Origin: Herminiimonas sp.
GTDB lineage: Bacteria > Pseudomonadota > Gammaproteobacteria > Burkholderiales > Burkholderiaceae_D
DNA: 57,694 nt
Direction of reading: 5' to 3'
Assembly: GCA_028292665.1 (NCBI GenBank)
Contig: JAQGLW010000139.1
Coordinates: 1 to 57,694 of the forward strand
The position numbers and the translations under genes are program-made. Positions 1 through 8,935 of this stretch are shown piece by piece. Under the pieces are notes generated by a model that saw only the letters and a list, made by a program, of their open reading frames with translations, searched no databases and was not told the origin of the DNA. Numbering within the stretch: position 1 is the stretch's first letter; each line of letters opens with the position of its first letter.

Positions 1-206
1 TTTCGCGACGAGTTCGCGCGAACCGTTGGCGGTGGTGTGCAGGCGCGCGAGCGTCGAATCGACATCGGCATTGATGGAGCGGCGCTTACCGGCATCTTCC
101 GAAGAAGCCGATCCGGATCTCGGGGGGTGGTCGTGCAGCCGGCCAGCCCCATACCGCTCCCCGCGAGCACTGCGCTGGTGGTCAAAATGAACTGTCTCCT
201 GTCCAT
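1..206 (-). pseudogene. SYLF/YSC84-like lipoprotein, N-terminal part, frameshifted
   Basis: The gene starts at 206 behind a strong ribosome site (AAGGAG, 8 nt from the ATG) and runs off the left window edge. The first ~28 residues are a lipoprotein signal with a basic N-end (MDRRQF), a hydrophobic core and the lipobox LAGC. After the C6 run at 122-127 the reading frame is lost. In the neighbouring frame the translation continues as GKRRSINADVDSTLARL and GSRELVAK, which is how the mature part of YSC84/SYLF-domain lipoproteins begins. Adding one C to the run restores a single frame. SYLF proteins bind lipids and in bacteria are envelope proteins of unclear role. The break may be a real mutation, a slippage site or a sequencing error. 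Confidence 0.7.
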
Positions 207-231
207 GATTATTCTCCTTCGATACATTTGA

Positions 232-471
232 TTCAGGCCAGCCAGTGAACTGTTGGTGCAAGGAAAGAACCGTGAAGGCCGGACATCGGTCACGGTCAAC
301 GTGGAGGTCTTTGCTCAATGCATGGGTATGGCAGCGGACGTAGTTAAGGTGACTGAGGCGACGCTCACCTTCGTCGCAACCGATGAAAATCGTACGCCAC
401 GTCCTTTACCACCCGCTGGCGCAAATTCAGTAGCCTCCGCGGGCGAGATCAAGCCTGGATCTACGACGTAA
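232..471 (+). pseudogene. Acyl-CoA thioesterase (YciA/hotdog) remnant
   Basis: Translation from 232 gives about 60 residues that look like the C-terminal half of a YciA-type acyl-CoA thioesterase: REGRTSVTVNVEVFA, then VVKVTEATLTFVA and the usual ending PRPLPP. The first half of the hotdog domain, with its catalytic Asp/His region, is missing. An in-frame TGA lies just upstream at 229-231, and the only starts are TTG or GTG. The family hydrolyses acyl-CoA in the cytoplasm, but this copy cannot encode a whole enzyme. It lies between the lipoprotein start and a stretch with no genes, consistent with decay at the edge of an integration hot spot. Confidence 0.6.
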
Positions 472-1047
472 GTTCTGCAGGCTCGCGCTGACTCGAACAA
501 GTGGAGGACTGGCCAACCCGTTTGGGCCGGTCCCGCATTGTCGTCTGTGCGTTCGCCATGGAATCGCTCGATACTGTGCTCATCACAATTTTCTGAATAC
601 TTGGGCCATCCAAGGTCACCGTACCTCCGATGCATCGCACATGGCATACACTCGACGAGCTAGCGACAGTCTGAAACTGCCGGATGAGCGGCCGTTCGTG
701 TGGAAGAGTACAACTGATTGAAAAGAGCGGTTCGCGCCGACGCATATGCACCCAGATAGTGGTCAGGATGTCACCGCTATTGTCAAGTTTGTGGGCGGCG
801 ACAATCGTCTTGTCCGGTCGTGTGCAGCGACAAACGTATTGGGCGCATGGCAACACAAAAGCGAGGTAAGGTCGTGACTCGCAGACCGTCAGCAGAAACT
901 TCTGTTAGCGTGCGAAGGGCTCATAAAAGTAGCCCTCTTTGACGGGTCCGCTGACCCGCATCGCCCCGTACGTATTCCGGAATGTACCGCTAACGGCTTG
1001 TAAAAGCCGGTGCAATTTTGATGGTTGATTTGTAGGTCGCAAAAAAC
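472..1047. other. No recognisable gene
   Basis: Several short open frames exist on both strands, but none has a recognisable protein family, a good ribosome site or a plausible length. I read it as degraded or non-coding DNA flanking the attachment-site scar. Confidence 0.4.
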
Positions 1048-1083
1048 AAAAACCCCGTAGAACATTGATTCTACGGGGTTTTT
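1048..1083 (-). terminator. Rho-independent terminator beside the tRNA scar
   Basis: Arms 1048-1062 and 1069-1083 are perfectly complementary over 15 bp, with a 6-nt loop. The minus-strand reading ends in a T-rich tail (TTTTTGTTTTTTG). It lies 11 nt beyond the 3' end of the tRNA fragment, so it was probably the terminator of the original tRNA gene. Confidence 0.85.
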
Positions 1084-1532
1084 AACCATCGACTGGCGGA
1101 GACGGAGGACTCGAACCCGTGCCCCTGCGTGACAGCCAAGTTTATATATCTGCCCGTGTCTGACCAAGCCCGACAGTTTTCGGGCATCCACCAATCAACA
1201 CCCGCCGCCCACGTTCCGTGCACAATGAGAGCAAGACTGTCCTTGTTCGATCCTAGGTCGATTGAATCGGCTTCATCAATAGCACTCCGGAGAGTGAGAA
1301 TCCGGTGTGCCTCCATCATCGCTGCGATTTTGAGCGGCTCAGAGGCATTCCAAATTGAAGAAAAGTGTTGATCCGCGGCAGCGTCGAAGTCCACTCCGAT
1401 GCGTGCCTCGTGAAGTGTCGAGATAAAGTCGGCCCCGAGCAGTTTGGAGATGGAATGAATATTGTCGTCGGAGTACATATTTTTCATGTATTCGCGATCA
1501 AGTGTCCTGACCATGTACAAGCCGCATGCCAC
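1071..1532 (-). pseudogene. Broken alpha/beta-hydrolase-like gene cut at the att scar
   Basis: The frame encodes about 150 residues. The stretch LALIVHGTWAAG followed by DWW resembles the N-terminal strand and oxyanion region (HGT-W) of a group of putative alpha/beta hydrolases. Shortly afterwards the reading passes into the tRNA fragment and terminator, so any catalytic Ser-Asp-His part is absent. Upstream, a second frame (1484-1810, minus) continues in a different phase, suggesting a frameshift as well. I consider it a remnant of an element-borne gene truncated by recombination. The family assignment rests on one short motif and is tentative. Confidence 0.35.
1094..1118 (-). other. tRNA 3'-end fragment (tRNA-Ser-like), putative att scar
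   Basis: Read on the minus strand, 25 nt form the end of a tRNA: the T-loop TTCGAGT, the 3' half of the T-stem CCTCC, an acceptor strand GTCTCCG and CCA. The acceptor matches the tRNA-Ser(GCT) type. The 5' half of the T-stem does not pair and no upstream tRNA body exists, so this is only the 3' end. Such fragments are what site-specific integration into a tRNA gene leaves at the distal end of an element. It does not match the 3' end of the tRNA-Ala at 4344-4419. Confidence 0.6.
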
Positions 1533-1947
1533 TCATCGACATCCTTCGATGCAATCAACCGTTGCACGACGTCATGCGGAGACGCTGTATCGATACCTCT
1601 CTCACGTCGCATCAAGTACTGACCTGCCTGCCCGATATCGTTGCTCGAGTTCACGGGCCAGTCGAGATCTTGGGTGCGGGAACGTAGAAGAGGGAGAATG
1701 ACCCCACCCTTTTTATTCCAGAAGAAGCGTTCGACCGCGAACACCAAGTCAACATCGATATGCCGGGAACGAAGGTGACACCTCGGTCCGCCTTCGCGGC
1801 CGCTCAACATTTTCTCCGGTTCTTCCAGCCCGTGTCAGCTCTACACGAAGCAAAGTGCACGATTCAAGGAACCGGACAAAGGGTGTTCGACCTTACATTC
1901 CATGCCACCGAGGACAGAGGCGAACAGGCTAAATCGGAAAAGTCCGG

Positions 1948-2844
1948 TTAAGACTCCTTGGTTTTTTTGGCATCGTACTCACCGTCATACAGGCCATCAA
2001 ATGAGTGGAACAAACGGGTATTCACCCGCTCAATCCAGTCCATCATACCTTTGAAATTATCATCATATAAGTCGATACGTTGGAGCCACAGCCGGAAAGA
2101 CTTGATCGTAAAATTTACAATCGGCGTCACGTACCTGATGTCAGCGGGATGGTAGTCGGTGAAGGCGGAGAATGTCCCTTCATCATTGCGCACCAATCCC
2201 CAATCCATAGACTCGTTCCAAGAGCCGTGGATTGATTCAGACATCATCCCATAGGTGGCTGGATAGAGATCGTCGTGTTCGATCTCGGCGAAAATGTCCC
2301 GGAAGCTTTTGCCCTGTAGCCGCCATTTATTTTTCTTCTGTTCCGCAAAGTCGTCCTTGGTCAGGCCTTCAAAATCCATCTTATCTTTGACGGCGGCGAG
2401 CAAACGCTTCCCCGCCTTCGTGTCAAAGAAGGCTGATCCGCTCTCCAATTCCCTGAGAACCCTGAGTCGATCCTTGTAAGAACACTTACGGTAATCCTCG
2501 ATCGCGGCGACGTCGCTCAGCATCAGATAGCTGGCGATCGTCGTCGCTTCGATGAGCGGGCGCTCGAAGATCGCGATAACCTCGGCGTTATCCTGATCGT
2601 GATACTTCACGCATTCTTTGAGGAGCTTGCAGATGCGGACGAGGAGCCCGAGGATAGGCGCGTCATCGATCGAATATCCGGTTGGATTACGCTCGACGTT
2701 GCGCATCCGTGTGAGCACATCATAAATCTCTGCGACGTCTTTGAAGAATTGGACCGAGAACATGTGTAGCCCTTCAAGAGAGCTGAAATGCTTCTCGATA
2801 TAGGGTGGCTGATATTTTTCGGTAATCTGGGTGAATTCGATCAT
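1948..2844 (-). CDS. DUF5677 domain-containing protein
   Basis: A 298-residue protein starting MIEFTQ at 2844; a longer frame upstream overlaps the integrase end and is less likely. It is mostly alpha-helical and polar, with no signal peptide or membrane segment. The central part (ERPLIEATTIASYL, near residue 95) and the later HDDLYPATYGMMSE stretch followed by HGS resemble DUF5677 proteins, a family of unknown function common on genomic islands. It lies 17 nt downstream of the integrase stop on the same strand and may be cotranscribed with it. Base composition is less GC-rich than the core genes to the right, as expected for acquired DNA. No enzymatic role can be assigned. Confidence 0.65.
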   Translation of the reverse strand: MIEFTQITEKYQPPYIEKHFSSLEGLHMFSVQFFKDVAEIYDVLTRMRNVERNPTGYSIDDAPILGLLVRICKLLKECVKYHDQDNAEVIAIFERPLIEATTIASYLMLSDVAAIEDYRKCSYKDRLRVLRELESGSAFFDTKAGKRLLAAVKDKMDFEGLTKDDFAEQKKNKWRLQGKSFRDIFAEIEHDDLYPATYGMMSESIHGSWNESMDWGLVRNDEGTFSAFTDYHPADIRYVTPIVNFTIKSFRLWLQRIDLYDDNFKGMMDWIERVNTRLFHSFDGLYDGEYDAKKTKES

Positions 2845-2861
2845 GCCGCAGTCAACCCTCT

Positions 2862-4157
2862 TCAAACTTCGACGAAATCGGCTGTCATCTTGCCAAATTT
2901 TCTGACAGGAGCGGGAACCTTCCCTTTTGCCAACGCGTCGAGCAAGTCCGCCCAAGCCTGGACCATATATCTCCGTTGCTCCAAGAGCGTCGCCCTGTCG
3001 TAACTATCTCCCAGTTCTTCGTCCGAACCATGCGCAAGGTGCCGTTCGATTACGTCCGGGTCCCAACCGAGATACTCGCGAATCAGGGTTCGCGCCGTCG
3101 CCCGAAACCCATGGCCAGTGATGTCCTCTTGCGTGTCATAGCCCAGCGCACGTAGCGCGCTGTTGACCGTATTCTCGCTCATATAGCGAGAGCCTTCCGA
3201 ACGCCTTGCCATATTGCGAAAGATCGGTCCAATCGGTCCGGTCAAAGGATGGATATCTCGCAAAAGCTCCACCGCTTGGCTCGGCAAGGGGACTAGATGA
3301 GGTGGCGTCCGGGTATCTTGCTTTCTCCACTCACGGATCTTCATTTTCTCTGGTGGGCAAGTCCAGATCGCTGCATCAAGATCCATATCCTCCCAATGGG
3401 CAAAACGGAGCTGGCCGGGCCGCTGAAATACGATCGGAGCAAGCTGCAGGGCTGCGCGCGTAATGATGTTTCCCTTATATGCCCGGATGTCTCTTACCAG
3501 TTGGCCCAAGCGCTTGGGGTCGGTGATAGCGGCATAGCTGCGCGCCCGCGATGCAGGCAATCCACCTGTAGCGCCCGTCATGAAATTCTGCCCACGCTCA
3601 AGTACACCGATATCCGCGGCGTACTGGTACACGTCCACCACATACCCTTTCACGCGCTGTGCGGTCTCCAAATTCCCGCGATCCTTGATACGGTGCAGGC
3701 ACCGCACAATCTCGGTCTGGAGAATCGATGGCATCGGATGTCTCCCGATCCACGGAAACACGTGTAGCGTCAGCGCTCGCATGACCTTGTCGGCATAGTG
3801 CTTAGACCAGGTCCGGTCCTTGTTCGCCTGCGCGTGCCAGATGCGCGCGACGGCCTCGAACGTATTCAACCGCTGAATCCGCTCGCGCTCCTGGGCCGCC
3901 CGACGATCCTGCTTGGGTTCAACGCCATTGGCCCTCTTCTCGGCCAGTTGGCGCGCCTTCTGGCGGGCCACGGCCAAGGACACTACGGGATACCGCCCCA
4001 AACCGAGTTTGACCTCCCGGCCATCCTGCTTATAGCGGTAGATCCATACCTTACGAGTCGGGCGTACCCTAAGGAACAGCCCTTCCCCGTCAGAAAGGAA
4101 ATATTCAGTGGGACGATGCGAAGCGGACTGGATCTGACGATCAGTGAGCAGGCCCAT
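2862..4157 (-). CDS. Tyrosine-type site-specific integrase (P4-like)
   Basis: A 431-residue tyrosine recombinase starting MGLLTDRQ at 4157. The N-terminal ~90 residues are the DUF4102 arm-type domain (SDGEGLFLRV, then KLGLGRYPVVSLAVAR). A core-binding domain and the catalytic domain follow. The catalytic set is visible: Arg in FQRPGQLR, HGFR (His and Arg), His in ERHLAHG and the nucleophile Tyr in SYDRA. The usual RPGEL motif has Gln for Glu. It reads away from tRNA-Ala, with its start 187 nt from the tRNA 3' end, in the same orientation as the tRNA. This is typical of P4-type island integrases and suggests tRNA-Ala as the target. It looks intact. Confidence 0.93.
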   Translation of the reverse strand: MGLLTDRQIQSASHRPTEYFLSDGEGLFLRVRPTRKVWIYRYKQDGREVKLGLGRYPVVSLAVARQKARQLAEKRANGVEPKQDRRAAQERERIQRLNTFEAVARIWHAQANKDRTWSKHYADKVMRALTLHVFPWIGRHPMPSILQTEIVRCLHRIKDRGNLETAQRVKGYVVDVYQYAADIGVLERGQNFMTGATGGLPASRARSYAAITDPKRLGQLVRDIRAYKGNIITRAALQLAPIVFQRPGQLRFAHWEDMDLDAAIWTCPPEKMKIREWRKQDTRTPPHLVPLPSQAVELLRDIHPLTGPIGPIFRNMARRSEGSRYMSENTVNSALRALGYDTQEDITGHGFRATARTLIREYLGWDPDVIERHLAHGSDEELGDSYDRATLLEQRRYMVQAWADLLDALAKGKVPAPVRKFGKMTADFVEV

Positions 4158-4276
4158 GGCGGTGTACCCCGAAATCGAGAATGGCGGCAAACCCATTTTG
4201 GGGTACGCCGACGGGTACACGCAAATGCAGGAACACGCCGGAACCAGGCGGAAGAAAGAGGACAGCAGAAAAAGAT

Positions 4277-4300
4277 AAAGCCCTGATTTCTCAGGGCTTT
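4277..4300 (-). terminator. Terminator downstream of tRNA-Ala
   Basis: Arms 4277-4286 and 4291-4300 pair over 10 bp with a 4-nt loop. The stem is AAAGCCCTGA with its complement, so A and T tracts flank it on both strands. It lies 44 nt after the tRNA-Ala 3' end and 120 nt before the integrase start, and would end tRNA-Ala transcripts. Confidence 0.7.
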
Positions 4301-4343
4301 TCGGACTTCAGTGGCTGTCTGCGGCACATCAATAATGTTCTGA

Positions 4344-4419
<76 letters not shown>

Positions 4420-4433
4420 TGCGCAGAAGCGAG

Positions 4434-4463
4434 AGTATAGCAAAGAATTTGCCGTGATGTAAA
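4434..4463 (-). promoter_or_regulatory. Promoter of tRNA-Ala
   Basis: On the minus strand a -35 TTTACA (4458-4463) and a -10 TATACT (4434-4439) are separated by 18 bp. The -10 ends 15 nt before the tRNA 5' end, which fits a stable-RNA promoter. Confidence 0.7.
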
Positions 4464-4625
4464 TCGGCTTTTTAAAATTATCCTCTTGGTAGGGAGTCAT
4501 TGGTTCGTTGCATCAGAACCGATCGCGCTGCGCAGTACATAAAACGCAACAGCAGCGGTTTCCCTTGCGAATATTTGCAACGCGCTCCCGCCCGATCCAT
4601 CGGCTTTGTTCAACGAATCAATCGC

Positions 4626-6017
4626 TCAGATGTACTTCGCCAGCCGCGCCAGGACGGTTTCGCGGCCGAACAATTCGATTACTGCATCGATGGACGGCGT
4701 CTGCAATTGCCCGGTGATAATCAGACGCAGCGGCATCGCCAGTTGCGGCATCTTCAGCTTGTGCGCCGCCAGGACTTCCTTCAGCATGGCCGACAATGCC
4801 TCCCTGTTCCACGCGACCGTCCTGCATCGTTCGGCATACTGCGCCAGCGCAGGCTTCGCTGCATCGGTGACGTGCTGCGCCAGCAAAGCCGGCTCCGGCG
4901 CCGGCTCGCGATAGAACAGCATGGCGGCGGCGGCCAGTTCATTGATCGTATTGGCGCGTTCTTTCATCAATGCAATCACGGCCTGCAGATCAGGAGCGCC
5001 GGCAAACTGTGCGCCCTCTTTTTCCAGCAGCGGCCGGACCAGGCGTTCAAGCCGGGCATTGTCGGCCTGCTTGATGTAATGATTGTTGAGCCACGCCAGC
5101 TTCTCCGGATTGAATTGCGCGGGCGATTTCGACAGGTGATCGAGATCGAACCATTCGCAGAATTGTTCGACCGAGAATATCTCGTCGTCGCCGTGGCTCC
5201 AGCCGAGGCGCGCCAGATAATTCAACATCGCCTCGGGCAGATAACCCTGCGCCGGATAATCCATCACGCTGACGGCGCCGTGGCGCTTGGACAGCTTTTC
5301 GCCGTCGGTGCCCAGGATCATCGGCAGATGGCCGTATTCAGGCAGAGATGCGCCGAGCGCCTGCAGGATGTTGATCTGACGCGGCGTATTGTTGACATGA
5401 TCGTCGCCGCGGATCACATGGGTGATCCGCATGTCCCAATCGTCGACCGCCACGCAAAAATTATAAGTCGGTGTGCCGTCCGGCCGCGCGATCACCAGAT
5501 CGTCGAGCTCGCGATTGGAAATGGTGATCGGCCCCTTCACCAGGTCGTTCCAGGTCACATCGCCATCCGGCGGGTTTCTGAAACGCACCACCGGTTTGCG
5601 TCCTTCCGGAGGTGGCGGCAATGTCTTGCCCGATTCGGGACGCCATGTACCGTCATAGCGGGGCTTTTCGCCGGCTGCGCGCTGGCGCTCGCGCATCGCT
5701 TCGACTTCGGTCGGAGACGAATAGCAGTAGTAAGCCATTCCCGCAGTCAACAATTGACCGATGGCCTCGCGGTAACGATCCATCCGCTGCATCTGATAAA
5801 ACGGCCCTTCGTCATGGGTCAGGCCCAGCCATTGCATTCCATCCAGGATCGCCCGCACCGCTTCCGGCGTCGAGCGTTCGAGATCGGTATCCTCGATTCG
5901 CAAAATGAAGGTGCCGCCGAAACGACGTGCATAGGCCCAGGCAAAGAGCGCGGTGCGCGCGCCGCCTACGTGGAGATAACCGGTCGGACTGGGAGCAAAA
6001 CGGGTGCGGACTGTCAT
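4626..6017 (-). CDS. gltX: Glutamate--tRNA ligase
   Basis: A 463-residue class I aminoacyl-tRNA synthetase that charges tRNA-Glu in the cytoplasm. The HIGH-type motif appears as HVGG at residues 16-19 within [11 protein letters not shown], and the KMSKS-type motif as KLSKR near residue 240. The C-terminal alpha-helical anticodon-binding part is present, and the length is normal for bacterial GltX. The start [11 protein letters not shown] is conserved in the family. The gene is divergent from metG, with about 170 bp between them, and tRNA-Ala lies downstream on the same strand. I see no defect. Confidence 0.97.
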   Translation of the reverse strand: MTVRTRFAPSPTGYLHVGGARTALFAWAYARRFGGTFILRIEDTDLERSTPEAVRAILDGMQWLGLTHDEGPFYQMQRMDRYREAIGQLLTAGMAYYCYSSPTEVEAMRERQRAAGEKPRYDGTWRPESGKTLPPPPEGRKPVVRFRNPPDGDVTWNDLVKGPITISNRELDDLVIARPDGTPTYNFCVAVDDWDMRITHVIRGDDHVNNTPRQINILQALGASLPEYGHLPMILGTDGEKLSKRHGAVSVMDYPAQGYLPEAMLNYLARLGWSHGDDEIFSVEQFCEWFDLDHLSKSPAQFNPEKLAWLNNHYIKQADNARLERLVRPLLEKEGAQFAGAPDLQAVIALMKERANTINELAAAAMLFYREPAPEPALLAQHVTDAAKPALAQYAERCRTVAWNREALSAMLKEVLAAHKLKMPQLAMPLRLIITGQLQTPSIDAVIELFGRETVLARLAKYI

Positions 6018-6183
6018 GGCAAATAAAAACGGCCTTGGGTCGCCAAAGCCGTGAATGTAAAGCCGGTATTTTACCGCGTTGGCGCATGCGATGGAACTTC
6101 TGCCGGCGTCGGAAGCGGCATCGGGACGATAAAAATCCCGCGCACTGCTAAAATCATACCTTTATCCATCAAGCACCACCCAT

Positions 6184-8268
6184 ATGAGCGCCACACCGCC
6201 CCGCAAGCTATTCGTCACCACCGCACTACCCTACGCCAACGGCGCCTTCCACATCGGTCACATCATGGAATACATCCAGGCCGACATCTGGGTGCGGTTT
6301 CAGCGCATGCAGGGCAATGAAGTGAATTTCGTCGGCGCGGACGATGCGCACGGCGCGCCGATCATGATTGCAGCCGAGAAAGCAGGCGTCACGCCGCAGG
6401 AATTCGTCGCCGGCATCGCCGCCGGCCGCAAGCAATACCTTGACGGCTTCCATATTGCGTTCGACAACTGGCACTCCACCGACGGGCCGGAGAATCACCA
6501 ATTGTCGCAGGATATTTATCGCCGCCTGCGCGACGATGCCAAATTGATTACGACGAAAACCGTCGAACAATTCTTCGACCCGGTGAAGAACATGTTCCTG
6601 CCGGACCGCTATATCAAGGGCGAATGCCCGAAATGCGGCACCAAGGACCAGTACGGCGACTCATGCGAAAACTGCAGCGCGGTCTATGCGCCGACCGATC
6701 TGATCAATCCGTACTCGACATTGACCGGCGCGACGCCGGTGATGAAATCGTCGGAGCATTATTTTTTCAGACTGTCCGATCCGAAGTGCGTCAAATTTTT
6801 GCGCAAATGGGCACTGGACGATAACCGGCTGCAGCCGGAAGTCGCAAACAAGGCGAAGGAATGGCTGGAAGGCGACAACGGTTTGGGCGACTGGGACATC
6901 AGCCGCGATGCGCCTTACTTCGGCATCGAAATCCCGGATGCGCCGGGCAAGTATTTTTACGTCTGGCTCGATGCGCCGATCGGCTACCTGGCCTCGCTGA
7001 AAAATTATTTCGACAAGAACGGGCGCGACTACGATGCGTTCATGGCCGACCCGACGACCGAGCAATATCATTTCATCGGCAAGGACATCACTTATTTTCA
7101 TACGCTGTTCTGGCCGGCGATGCTGCATTTCGCCGGATTGAAAGTGCCGAACAATATATTTGTGCACGGCTTCATCACGGTCAGCGGCGAGAAGATGTCG
7201 AAATCGCGCGGCACCGGAATTTCGCCGCTGCGCTATCTCGAAATCGGCATGAATCCGGAGTGGCTGCGGTATTACATTGCGGCGAAGTTGAATGCGAAGG
7301 TGGAGGATCTGGATTTCAATCCGGATGATTTTGTGGCGCGGGTCAACAGCGACCTGATCGGGAAGTACATCAATATTGCGAGCCGGTCGGCGGGTTTCAT
7401 CGCAAAGAAATTCGATGGCCGGATTGTCTCGGAATGGGCAACGCCTTCCGATGCGTTCATCTCCAATCTGCGCAATGCGGCATCCGAAATCCGGGCGCTT
7501 TATGAAGGCCGCGAATACGGGAAGGCCTTGCGTGCCGTCATGGAGCAGGCAGACGCAATCAATGCGTATGTCGATGCCAACAAGCCATGGGAACTGGCCA
7601 AGAATCCGGCCAAGGACGCCGCCCTTCAGGAAGTTTGCAGCCGCTTGCTGGAAGCATTCAGAATTTTGACGATTTACCTGAAACCTGTTTTGCCTGAATT
7701 GGCCCGACAAGTCGAATCGTTATTGAATATAGAGCCGCTGCTTTGGGCGCATGTGAATGAACCATTGCCGCATGGGCACAAGGTGAATGCCTATGCGCAT
7801 CTGATGACGCGGGTCGATCCGAAAATGCTGGACGCCTTGTTTGAGATATCCGAACAACCTGCCGGTGCGAACACCGTACCCTCGCAGGGAGAAGGAGCGG
7901 ACAGCGGCGCGATCGAGGCGCTCGCGCCGGAAATCAAGATCGACGACTTCGCCAAAATCGATCTGCGCATCGCGAAGATCGTCAATTGCGAACCGGTCGA
8001 CGGTTCCGACAAGCTGCTGCGCCTGACGCTCGATGCCGGAGAAGGCCGTATGCGCAATGTATTCTCCGGCATCAAGTCCGCCTACAAACCGGAAGACCTG
8101 ATCGGCAAGCTGACCGTGCTGGTCGCCAACCTGGCGCCGCGCAAGATGAAGTTCGGCGTGTCGGAGGGCATGGTGCTCGCTGCGTCGGCGGCGGATGAAA
8201 AAACCAATCCCGGCATCTATATTCTCACCCCGTGGCCGGGCGCCGAGCCGGGCATGCGGGTGCATTGA
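6184..8268 (+). CDS. metG: Methionine--tRNA ligase
   Basis: A 694-residue class I synthetase that charges initiator and elongator tRNA-Met. The HIGH motif is HIGH at residues 23-26, a zinc knuckle has two CxxC pairs (CPKC and CENC, near 147-163), and KMSKS lies at about 338. A C-terminal tRNA-binding (EMAP-II/Csaa-like) domain starts near residue 590 ([11 protein letters not shown], then LDAGEG). This corresponds to the long dimeric form typical of proteobacteria. The ATG at 6184 has no strong Shine-Dalgarno sequence, but the N-terminus aligns with the family. A possible -10 TAAAAT lies at 6149-6154. The GNAT gene follows 27 nt downstream. Confidence 0.97.
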   Translation: MSATPPRKLFVTTALPYANGAFHIGHIMEYIQADIWVRFQRMQGNEVNFVGADDAHGAPIMIAAEKAGVTPQEFVAGIAAGRKQYLDGFHIAFDNWHSTDGPENHQLSQDIYRRLRDDAKLITTKTVEQFFDPVKNMFLPDRYIKGECPKCGTKDQYGDSCENCSAVYAPTDLINPYSTLTGATPVMKSSEHYFFRLSDPKCVKFLRKWALDDNRLQPEVANKAKEWLEGDNGLGDWDISRDAPYFGIEIPDAPGKYFYVWLDAPIGYLASLKNYFDKNGRDYDAFMADPTTEQYHFIGKDITYFHTLFWPAMLHFAGLKVPNNIFVHGFITVSGEKMSKSRGTGISPLRYLEIGMNPEWLRYYIAAKLNAKVEDLDFNPDDFVARVNSDLIGKYINIASRSAGFIAKKFDGRIVSEWATPSDAFISNLRNAASEIRALYEGREYGKALRAVMEQADAINAYVDANKPWELAKNPAKDAALQEVCSRLLEAFRILTIYLKPVLPELARQVESLLNIEPLLWAHVNEPLPHGHKVNAYAHLMTRVDPKMLDALFEISEQPAGANTVPSQGEGADSGAIEALAPEIKIDDFAKIDLRIAKIVNCEPVDGSDKLLRLTLDAGEGRMRNVFSGIKSAYKPEDLIGKLTVLVANLAPRKMKFGVSEGMVLAASAADEKTNPGIYILTPWPGAEPGMRVH

Positions 8269-8295
8269 ACGGCAAGGACCATTTCTCCCACCCCT

Positions 8296-8775
8296 ATGAA
8301 CCTGCTGGTACGCGAAGCCACTCTCGACGATGCCCGGCTGATAGCCGAGCTGACCCGTGCGGCATGGGCCGGCACGGTGGCAGTCACTTCCAGCGGCCAT
8401 CGCGAGACGGCAGTCGGCGTGGCGCAACATCTGCATGAGGGCGGCGGATTCATCTTGCTGGCCGATGACGTGCCGGCAGGATCGGTGCGCTGGCTGCCGC
8501 TGGAATCCGATGCGGACATTTGGGAAGTGCTGCGCATGGGCGTACTGCCGGCCTATCGCGGCAATCATCTGTCGCAGTATCTGCTGGAGGCGGTGATCCA
8601 TGGCGCACAGGCCTCCGATGTCGGCGAGCTGCGCATCGCGGTGCGGTCCGATCAATCTCGTTTGCTTGATCTGTATTCAGCGTTCGGCTTCGAGCCGGCG
8701 CCGGAACTCGAATACACGCATGCCAATCCGCTGGAGCCGGCTCCGATCGTCATGCGCCGGTTGTTACGGCATTGA
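8296..8775 (+). CDS. GNAT family N-acetyltransferase
   Basis: A 159-residue single-domain acetyltransferase of the GCN5-related fold. The N-terminal LLVREATLDDARLIAEL matches the first strand and helix of the fold. Strand 4 and the acetyl-CoA loop follow as VLRMGVLPAYRGNHLSQYLLE, where R-G-N-H replaces the usual R/Q-x-x-G-x-G/A loop. The C-terminal YSAFGFEPAPE matches the usual Y-x-x-x-G-F-x ending. The substrate cannot be told from sequence. It follows metG on the same strand with a short gap and may be cotranscribed with it. No signal peptide is seen. Confidence 0.85.
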   Translation: MNLLVREATLDDARLIAELTRAAWAGTVAVTSSGHRETAVGVAQHLHEGGGFILLADDVPAGSVRWLPLESDADIWEVLRMGVLPAYRGNHLSQYLLEAVIHGAQASDVGELRIAVRSDQSRLLDLYSAFGFEPAPELEYTHANPLEPAPIVMRRLLRH

Positions 8776-8935
8776 CGGCTTCCGGTCCCATCACCTCTCC
8801 TCCTCGATAGCTGCTGTCGCAGCAGGCGGGAGCATGAAATTTCCCTTTGATGGGGAGTATGGCAAACGCAACGGCTGCTGTTGTTCTGCTTGGAGGCTTT
8901 TGCCATGAGGCGCACAATACTATCCTGAAGCAACC

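Noticed and set aside
1094-1118. Distal copy of the tRNA-Ala 3' end (attR of the visible integrase)
   Set aside because: The acceptor strand (GTCTCCG) and T-arm differ from tRNA-Ala (TACCTCC, TTCGATC), so it derives from another tRNA.
889-1194. Minus-strand frame across the terminator and tRNA fragment
   Set aside because: It consists largely of the terminator hairpin and tRNA sequence and cannot be a protein gene.
1760-1951. Plus-strand small gene opposite the broken hydrolase region
   Set aside because: An upstream stop at 1685-1687, no ribosome site and no family; I cannot separate it from a shadow frame.
1948-4157. Defence island or toxin-antitoxin module
   Set aside because: Only an integrase and a DUF5677 protein are intact; no nuclease, helicase, toxin or antitoxin motif is visible.
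4500-6026. 508-codon plus-strand frame opposite gltX
   Set aside because: It is the antisense of a well-conserved gene and arises from codon bias; its translation is rich in Arg, Gln and His without domains.
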